64,000 nt of DNA from Procambarus clarkii (taxonomy: Eukaryota > Arthropoda > Malacostraca > Decapoda > Cambaridae). The position numbers and the translations under genes were made by a program. Within the stretch, counting starts at the first letter, position 1. Each line of letters begins with the position of its first letter. The notes under the pieces were generated by a model, which worked only from the letters and a program-made list of their open reading frames with translations, had not been told where the DNA came from and made no database searches. This document shows, one piece after another, positions 56,351-64,000 of the stretch. The stretch covers positions 29,617,070-29,681,069 of the forward strand of contig NC_091172.1 in assembly GCF_040958095.1 (NCBI RefSeq), read 5' to 3'.

Positions 56351-57202
56351 CACAATGACAGAGGAGGATAGTATGAGGCTACAAGATGACCTAGACAAAC
56401 TGAAGGAATAGTCTGACAAATGGTTACTAAAGTTCAACCCGAGTAAATGTAAGGTAATGAAAATAGGAGAAGGAACTAGGAGGCCAGTCACAGGATACCG
56501 AATGGGAGATGAAGTCCTTCACGAAACGGACAGAGAGAAAGATCTGGAAGTTGATATCACACCAAACCTGTCTCCTGAAGCCCACATCAAAACAATAACA
56601 TCAATGGTCTATGCGAGGCTGACTAACATCAGAACTGCCTTCAGGAACCTGTATAAGGAATCCTTCAGAACCTTGTATACTACATATGTAAGACCAATCC
56701 TGGAGTATGCAGCCCCAGCATGGAGCCCGTATCTAGTCAAGCACAAGACGAAGCTGGAAAAAGTTCAGAAGTATGCCACTAGGCTAGTCCCAGAACTAAG
56801 AGGCATGAGTTATGAGGACAGACTACGTGAACTGCACCTCACGTCGCTGGAAGACAGAAGAGCTAGGGGAGACATGATCACCACATACAAAATTCTCAGG
56901 GGAATTGACAGGGTAGACAAGGATGGATTATTTAACACGGGTGGTACACGCACAAGGTGACACAGGTGGAAACTGAGGACCCAAATGAGCCACAGAGACA
57001 TTAGAAAGAACTTTTTCAGTGTCAGAGTAGTTAACAGGTGGAATGCATTAGGCAGTGATGTAGTGGAGGCTGACTCCATACACAATTTCAAGTGTAGATA
57101 TGATAGAGCCCAATAGGCTCAGGAATCTGTACACCAGTTGATTGACAGTTGAGAGGCGGGACCAAAGAGCCAGAGCTGAACCCCCGCAAGCACAATTAGG
57201 TG

Positions 57203-57205
<3 letters not shown>
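56351..57205 (+). mobile_element. CR1/L2-like LINE, 3' third
   Basis: Starts just after the RT catalytic box (EEDSMRLQDDLDKLKE, then a TAG) and continues FNPSKCKVMKIGEG, SPEAHIKTITSM, TTYVRPILEYAAPAWSPYL, ATRLVPELRGMSYEDRLREL, GDMITTYKILRGIDRVD. A TGA near 56960 is followed by SHRDIRKNFFSVRVVNRWNA and a terminal VVEADSIHNFKCRYDRAQ. The 3' UTR gagaggcgggaccaaagagc ends gcacaattaggtgagt and passes straight into (AC)n. Both ends abut AC repeats, as for the LINE at 17310. Confidence 0.87.

Positions 57206-57272
<67 letters not shown>
57205..57272. repeat. (CA)n microsatellite, 3' flank of LINE
   Basis: About 66 bp. Confidence 0.96.
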
Positions 57273-57274
<2 letters not shown>

Positions 57275-57409
57275 CCTAAAAATAGTAAACAGTAAAATAC
57301 ACATTTCTGGCTCTTGAATGGAATGACCGATGGAGTGGGTAATTATAAAAGGTGGCGCCTCGCCGGGGACACGGTGTTGCTCCATACTGAACGCTGCAAC
57401 TTGTCCTGC

Positions 57410-57510
57410 TGTTGCCCCTGTTGTTGCTTCTGTTGTTGCTTCTGTTGTTGCTTCTGTTGTTGCTTCTGTTGTTGCTTCTGTTGTTGCTTCTGCTGTTGCT
57501 GTTGTTCTTC
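57410..57510. repeat. Tandem 12-bp repeat (ttgttgcttctg)
   Basis: About seven copies; open in two plus frames (Cys/Phe-rich or Val/Ala/Ser-rich) by composition. Confidence 0.93.
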
Positions 57511-58102
57511 CTACCGATACTTTTGTCATAAAAAAAAACAAAAAAATTGTATCATGCTTCACCAGACCACTTTATGTCATGCTGACCGAACTGTGATCGG
57601 CGTGGTCGAGCTCCAGTTTCCGGGCCCCCAACTTTCCAGTTGTCGGCCACCTGACGCATTGACTCCCGACTCTCTCGTACAGTATCTTCTTTTGATGGCG
57701 TGTTACTTTACTGCTGTTTCTGCTCTTTCAACACCGATGAGAATTTTGCATGTTGTGATCATGTCCCTACTTTCTTATTATAATTACTGTGAGATGAATA
57801 ATGTAAAAAATCGTGATTAACCTCTCGATCCCGAGACCAATTTTGTAGCTAATTTTTCTAATTACTCCAGTTTAATTTATTGTTTAGGTCCATATTGTTA
57901 GGTCTTATTAGGTCCATGATGGCCGCCATGAGTTTCAGCAGTGTTTCGTATACCGATGACTTTATTACATAGAGGTTTAGACCTAAATACTTGTTCCTGC
58001 TCTTCTGACTCCTGCACGAGCCTTCAACATCTACTCATTACTTTGCACGTGTCTGGGTTAAAGTCTAGCAGCCACTTCTATAGCCAACTGAAGCATTCTG
58101 CT

Positions 58103-58103
<1 letters not shown>
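57511..58103. other. No gene seen
   Basis: No feature recognised. Confidence 0.4.

Positions 58104-58146
<43 letters not shown>
58104..58146. repeat. (CT)n microsatellite
   Basis: Directly before a SINE-3 copy. Confidence 0.95.
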
Positions 58147-58148
<2 letters not shown>

Positions 58149-58345
58149 GTCCACTTGGGCTGGACGGTAGAGCGACGGTCTCGATTCATGCAGGTCGGTG
58201 TTCAATCCCCAACTATTCCGGGGTAAGGAATTGGGTTGGCTTTATCCTCGACCCATCCCAAATCCTTATCCTGACCCCCTTCCACGTGCTATATAGTCGT
58301 GATGGCTTGGCGGTTTATCCTGAACTGTTCCCTTACCTCTCGACC
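58149..58345 (+). mobile_element. SINE-3 (tRNA-derived)
   Basis: cacttgggctggacggtaga, tgttcaatccccaactattc, ccatcccaaatccttatcct and tgctatatagtcgtgatggc. The spacer after the B box differs from the 22050 copy. Confidence 0.82.
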
Positions 58346-58559
58346 ACTCTAATTACTTTGTGAGCGAATTGTGTTATTAAATATCAGTGTAGGGAGGTCA
58401 TCCTAGTTATACTGCCACTGTGTCTAGTTAGGTCACTATACCCTCAGGCAAAACATATCATATCTCCATATAACTTACATCCCGTAACTCTTAGTTACGG
58501 GATATACGTATACATGTGTATTAGAGATGATTTTAATACACGGTGATGAGAGCTGGTTC

Positions 58560-58878
58560 TTTTTGACCCTCAGAGGTAGTTAGACCCCCAGAGGCAGTTA
58601 GACCCCCAGAGGTAGTTAGACCTCCAGAGGTAGTTAGACCCCCAGAGGTAGTTAGACCTTCAGAGGTAGTTAGACCCCCAGAGGTAGTTAGACCTCCAGA
58701 GGTAGTTAGACCTCCAGAGGTAGTTAGACCCCCAGAGGTAGTTAGACCCCCAGAGGTAGTTAGACCCCCAGAGGTAGTTAGACCTCCAGAGGTAGTTAGA
58801 CCTCCAGAGGTAGTTAGACCCCCAGGGGTAGTTAGTCCCTCGTTGTTACGACCACCGTTACCTTGACCCCCAGGGTAG
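58560..58878. repeat. Minisatellite, 18-bp unit (agaggtagttagaccccc)
   Basis: About 16 copies, with cctcc and ccttc variants. The minus strand is open (GLTTSG) because 18 is a multiple of three. Confidence 0.94.
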
Positions 58879-59466
58879 TTAGGCTCTGTCATTACCCTCC
58901 CCGCAGTTCCCAGCTTAGTCCTGTAATTAGGCTTCAGGCATCAAGTGCTCAAGCGATATTCCTGGACGACTCCCAGGAATTTAGAGCCTAAAATATCACA
59001 ATAACTACCCGTCCGCACACCACTTTGATCTTTTCAAGCAAATGACTAATTAGCGACAAAGCGATAACTGGTCTTAATTACACACAAAGCTAAAGGAAAT
59101 ACCGCTTTTCCGGTTATTGAAAGTTCGATAACAGACGCAGGAATTGACGCTATCGCAAAGGTCGAAGACATCCCTAAAAATATATCGTGAAATTTAGAAT
59201 AATCTGAAATATTTAGAATATACACTATTTGAAGTGCCTGAAAATGTGAGGGGTGAGCACGTGGTCCCTCGTGAATACAACTGTATTTTCAACATTAATG
59301 TATTCATAGCTGGCAAAATCTTAAAACATTCTGCGGAAGTAATCCCGACTTTTAGCCGGATTACTTGTTAAGTTAATGGCTAATTTGTTTTTATTCCATA
59401 GAGATCATAAGTTACTTAATCATACCGGATGTCTTTGATGTTTCCTCAGTCTCGTGTGAGACGTGA
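58879..59466. other. No gene seen
   Basis: AT-rich. A short inverted pair around 58475-58505 (tcccgtaactcttagttacgg) is noted. Confidence 0.45.
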
Positions 59467-60428
59467 GTGTACCTCTGTTGCTGTGTTGTGTGTACCTCTG
59501 TTGCTGTGTCGAGTGTACCTCTGTTGCTGTGTTGTGTGCATCTCTGTTGCTGTGTTGTGTGCACTTTTGTTGCTGTGTTGTGTGTACCTCTGTTGCTGTG
59601 TTGAGTGTACCTCTGTTGCTGTGTTGAGTGTACCTCTGTTGCTGTGTTGAGTGCACCTCTGTTGCTGTGTTGAGTGTACCTCTGTTGCTGTGTTGTGTGC
59701 ACCTCTGTTGCTGTGTTGTGTGTACCTCTGTTGCTGTGATGTGTGCACCTCTGTTGCTGTGTTGTGTGCACCTCTGTTGCTGTGTTGAGTGTACCTCTGT
59801 TGCTGTGTTGAGTGTATCTCTGTTGCTGTGTTGAGTGTACCTCTCTTGCTGTGTTGTGTGTACCTTTGTTGCTGTGTTGCGTGTACCTCTGTTGCTGTGT
59901 TGAGTGTATCTCTGTTGCTGTGTTGAGTGTACCTCTGTTGCTGTGACGAGTGTACCTCTGTTGCTGTGTTGAGTGTACCTCTGTTGCTGTGTTAAGTGTA
60001 CCTCTGTTGCTGTGTTGTGTGCACCTCTGTTGCTGTGACGAGTGCACCTCTGTTGCTGTGACGAGTGTACCTCTGTTGCTGTGTTGAGTGCACCTCTGTT
60101 GCTGTGTTGAGTGTACCTCTGTTGCTGTGTTGAGTGTACCTCTGTTGCTGTGTTAAGTGTACCTCTGTTGCTGTGACGAGTGTACCTCTGTTGCTGTGTT
60201 GAGTGCACCTCTGTTGCTGTGTTGAGTGTACCTCTGTTGCTGTGTTGAGTGTACCTCTGTTGCTGTGTTAAGTGTACCTCTGTTGCTGTGACGAGTGTAC
60301 CTCTGTTGCTGTGTTGAGTGCACCTCTGTTGCTGTGTTGAGTGTACCTCTGTTGCTGTGTTGAGTGCACCTCTGTTGCTGTGTTGAGTGTACCTCTGTTG
60401 CTGTGTTGAGTGAACCTCTGGTACTATG
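59467..60428. repeat. Minisatellite, 23-bp unit, about 40 copies
   Basis: The unit is based on gtacctctgttgctgtg plus ttgagt, ttgtgt or acgagt. Blocks of several units recur in the same order around 60040-60180 and 60180-60300, showing higher-order duplication. The minus-strand open frames (NTATEVHSTQQQRY) are by-products. Confidence 0.96.
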
Positions 60429-61264
60429 CTAAGTGTACCTCAACACTGGAAATCATTCGCTAGCCTCATAGTCCCTCCTCGCCCCTCACATGAGTCCTTG
60501 CTTCCCCCTCACAAAATATAGCAAGAATGAGTAACTGGTCTAGACCACACTACCCATCTCCCGTACTAAATTTTAGGAGGCGAATCTGCCGTTAGAAATG
60601 GCTACCCCACCACTGGATCTCCCACTACACCTGACACCCCTGGTTAAGGCTGACACCCCTGGTTAAGGCTGACTATAAGCTGGACGTGAATCCCCCTCGT
60701 CCGATTCAGCCTATGAAGCTGACAATATAGCATTTAGATACTCTTAACAGCCAACGAAATGGAATTCTACTGGTTTTGATTTAATACTTGGGTGGTTTAA
60801 CTCGATCAGGCTTTGAGCCTCACGAAGCCTCAGAACGCCTGGTGGCTTTTCCCACACGTCTATTATGGCTAAACCAATTTGGTTTTACCCATCTGGCTTC
60901 ACTCATCTGGCTTTACAACTCGTGTATTGCATATGTAAATGTCTGTGCCACAAGGAAGTCACCAGCATGTGCAGATAACACAGTGACGCAGTCAGATATG
61001 TTCACTGTGTCACCTGACACAGCCAGATATGCTCACTGTCTCACCAGCAGGTGTGTGAGTGTCTACAGGTGTGTGAGTTGTGAGAGAGAAGTCTTCCAAA
61101 GACCTGTGAATTGTGAGTCTCTAATATACTAATGTGAATGAGTTGTGAATGAGGAGTTTGTTGATGAGGTCGAATGAGTTAGGATGTGAGGGGGGGCACT
61201 GAGAGTGTGGACCCAAGCACCACATTACCAGTTATGGTGAAACACTCACAACTCACAGCTTGTA
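60429..61264. other. No gene seen
   Basis: Includes a 19-bp tandem duplicate at 60630-60670 (acacccctggttaaggctg). The 114-aa frame at 60788 has no motif. Confidence 0.4.
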
Positions 61265-61335
61265 ACTGACGATGATAAGCTAGGCACTCACGATGATAAG
61301 CTAGGCACTCACGACGATAAGCTAGGCACTCCTTT
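61265..61335. repeat. Three tandem copies of a ~21-bp unit
   Basis: The unit is acgatgataagctaggcact. Confidence 0.9.
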
Positions 61336-61431
61336 TCCCCCCTTACCTATTACCTATTACCCCACCTATCCCCCTTCCAAATACCCACGTCCCCCCCTTT
61401 TTAGAGACTAAGAATCCACCCCCTCTCTAAA

Positions 61432-61620
61432 GGAGGGTAGAGCAACGGTCTCGCTTCATGCAGGTCGGCGTTCAATCCCCGATCGTCCATAAGTGGTTGG
61501 GCACCATTCCTTCCCTCCGTCCCATCCCAAATCCTTATCCTGACCCCTTCCCAGTGCTATACAGTCGTGATGGCTTGGCGCTTTCTGCTGATAGGTACCG
61601 TCCCTTCCTCTTGAGTCGCC
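61432..61620 (+). mobile_element. SINE-3 (tRNA-derived)
   Basis: gggtagagcaacggtctcgc, gcgttcaatccccgatcgtc, cccatcccaaatccttatcc and tgctatacagtcgtgatggc. Confidence 0.82.
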
Positions 61621-61635
61621 AGTAGAGGAGTGTGA

Positions 61636-61792
61636 GCTAGGGACAAGTCATACGAGCCAGGGACAAGGCATAGGAGCCAGGGACAAGGCATACGAGCCAG
61701 GGACAAGGCATACGAGCCAGGGACAAGCCATACGAGCCAGGGACAAGGCATACGAGCCAGGGACAAGCCATACGACCCAGGGACAAGCAGTA
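61636..61792. repeat. Minisatellite, 20-bp unit (agccagggacaaggcatacg)
   Basis: About eight copies alternating ggcata and gccata. Confidence 0.94.
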
Positions 61793-62418
61793 CGAAAATA
61801 CACACAAGCCAGAATTAACCTTACAGCCTCGGTGATGGGGTAATGAACCCATCAACACCGGCCCACACGTCACCACCCCCAGAGAGAAATAATGACCCCC
61901 CCATGATATCAAACAAAATATACCACCATGCAGGTGAAGGGGGGAATGATGGGGGGATAACAGAGGGGTTAAGATAGCAGAGTGGGGGTGGGGTAGGGGG
62001 GGTTAGGTGGAACAACGATACATGGGGGAGACGGTAAAGGGGGATTGGAACAGTAAAAACTATGGGTTAGAATGGTGTTTGGAGGGATAGAATAACACGA
62101 TTAAAGAGGGGAGGGAGGTCCTTGGTAGAGTTCAACAGGGACTAGGAATAACAGTTGATATAATTAGAACATGAGTATGTTGTAATTATCCTCATACTAG
62201 TATGTGAGGGGGAGTGGTGGAGTGAGGGTAGGAGGGGGAGGTGGAGTGAGGGGTAGGAGTGAGAGATGGAGTGAGAGGGGGGGGGCATAACAAACCAGGG
62301 GTCACATCAGAAGACGATAGATGAAGCAGACTATGGACTCGGTCATCCGTATTATTTCACGGCGAGTAACCACCCTCCATTTCCCTCCCTCTGTAGTCTT
62401 CATGATTCAGCACATTCT
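61793..62418. other. No gene seen; G-rich tract
   Basis: Purine-rich with G runs (61935-62300). No supported gene. Confidence 0.45.
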
Positions 62419-62471
62419 CTTTCTCTCTCTCTTTCTCTCTCTGTCTCTGTCTCTCTCTCTCTCTCTCTCTG

Positions 62472-62537
<66 letters not shown>
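62419..62537. repeat. (CT)n microsatellite
   Basis: CT with ctgt interruptions. Confidence 0.95.
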
Positions 62538-62539
<2 letters not shown>

Positions 62540-63019
62540 CTGCACCAAGGAGATCGTCTATCACGCCACATCGGCAATTTCAGAAAATTTATTCTTACCG
62601 TTGAGATGTAATAACAAAGAAGGAAATGAATTAAAGAAGACCAAAGACCCTCCCCTAACTACCATAACAACCCCGCCTTCCTCCCTTACCCTACAATCTC
62701 CCCTAACACCCCCTCCCTTACCCTACAATCTCCCCTAACACCCCTTCCCTTACCCTACAACCACCCACTTTCCCCTCCCAAAACCATGGAACTTTGTGAC
62801 GTGTGGATTATTTTGTAGGTTTGGGTAGTGTGAGAGTGTTTTTAGGTAGTAGCCATTGTTTGGAGGCGTGGGAGCTTTAGCTGATGGTGTGGAAGCTTTA
62901 GTTCAAAGCAAGGGAGCTTTAGCTGTTGACGAGAGGTGAGGGGGAAGCTTAACTAGAAGATGTAGACATTTGTGAACCCTATAAATGAATGATGTGTACA
63001 AGAATTAGGAAGAAGGGAA
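62538..63019. other. No gene seen; short C-rich tandem at 62675-62765
   Basis: Two to three copies of a ~40-bp unit with ccttaccctacaatctcccc. Confidence 0.55.
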
Positions 63020-63169
63020 AGGAACTATCAGGAAGAACGCATTAAGCCATTGTGACTATATAGCACTGGGAAGGGGTCAGGATAAGGATTTGGGGTGGGA
63101 AGGGGGGAAAGGAATGGTGCCCAACCACTAGGACGGTCGGGGATTGAACGCCGACCTGCATGAAGCGAG
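63020..63169 (-). mobile_element. SINE-3, minus strand, truncated head
   Basis: gtgactatatagcactggga, ggtcaggataaggatttggg and cggggattgaacgccgacct are the complement of the family. The A-box region is cut off after tgcatgaagcgag. Confidence 0.78.
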
Positions 63170-63314
63170 TGGGAGTGGCTGATGGGATCCCAATGGAGTG
63201 AAGAGGGGAAGGAGGGGAGTAAAGGAGATGGAGGAAGGTGTAGGTGAAGGAAAATATTGGAAATGTGAAAGATAGAGTTATGACAGTAGGCGGACTGTCC
63301 GCTTTGCTGACACG

Positions 63315-63421
<107 letters not shown>

Positions 63422-63732
63422 GTAGTTTAGCTACTCTTGCTCTCGTTCGTCAGAAAGCTGGGTGTTTGAAGGGATGTCAGTGTGTTAATGAGGCACTAGT
63501 CAACTAGTTAGCAGACACACCTCATCTCCCAATCAAACACTTGAGGGCGACCCTCAAATATCATGTTAAAAAATCAAATGAGTGAAACTTACTGAAGGAG
63601 AAAGTGAGAAAGAGCTTGAACTTACGAACATGACCAGTGAATATGAAGAGTCACGTCTGCAAAGACAACAATATGCGAGTAAATTACTTTTTTGAACATG
63701 AATTTATGATAAAATATTTTTTAATCTCTTTC

Positions 63733-64000
<268 letters not shown>

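Noticed and set aside
59412-60208. Gln/Thr-rich 211- and 262-aa minus-strand frames
   Set aside because: 23-bp minisatellite read through; both frames are equally open.

Overview
The window looks like intergenic DNA from an arthropod, most likely a decapod crustacean such as a crayfish or related astacidean. The signs are short, intron-poor candidate genes buried in repeats; very dense microsatellites (AT, AC, GA) and minisatellites; several tRNA-derived SINE families; 3' fragments of CR1/L2-like LINEs; I-clade LINEs with RNase H; a Penelope-like fossil; and TTAGG-type short telomere-like tracts. The lineage is inferred from repeat style and could not be tested by a search. There are no bacterial-style operons. 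One 500-N scaffold gap lies at 52967-53466.

Layout. 0-10 kb holds a 33-bp minisatellite, a TIR MITE, one possible signal-peptide first exon (2251-2397), SINEs and a long 31-bp minisatellite. 10-16 kb holds inverted SINE heads, a decayed Penelope-like element carrying a nearly perfect 255-nt inverted repeat and a SINE, a 27-bp minisatellite and a palindromic MITE. 17-19.3 kb is a 5'-truncated CR1/L2-like LINE lying between two (AC)n tracts. 19-33 kb is minisatellites, SINEs, an I-clade LINE with RNase H (25.0-27.2 kb) and LINE scraps. 33.9-36.5 kb is quiet sequence without recognisable genes.

36.6-51 kb is the most interesting part. It has three same-strand small genes (CDS 37020-37394, 42943-43371, 50470-50865), each with the same plan. 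First comes an almost identical 120-200 bp upstream block containing an Inr-like site and a DPE-like site at the canonical distance. Next is a diverged stretch of about 170 bp ending in a strong 3' splice site 8 nt before the ATG. Then comes a single coding exon for a secreted, helix-rich, Cys-poor protein of 124-142 aa, and a poly(A) signal 30-45 nt after the stop. The proteins are barely alignable except for a KDPET-like motif and a following leucine-rich helix, although the promoters are about 97% identical between the first two copies. This looks like an undescribed, rapidly diverging tandem family of secreted proteins.

51-64 kb holds an internally deleted I-clade LINE on the minus strand, the gap, an open 51-bp minisatellite, another AC-flanked LINE, SINEs and long 18-, 20- and 23-bp arrays. 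Apart from the three-gene family and two weak exon candidates, I see no host genes.
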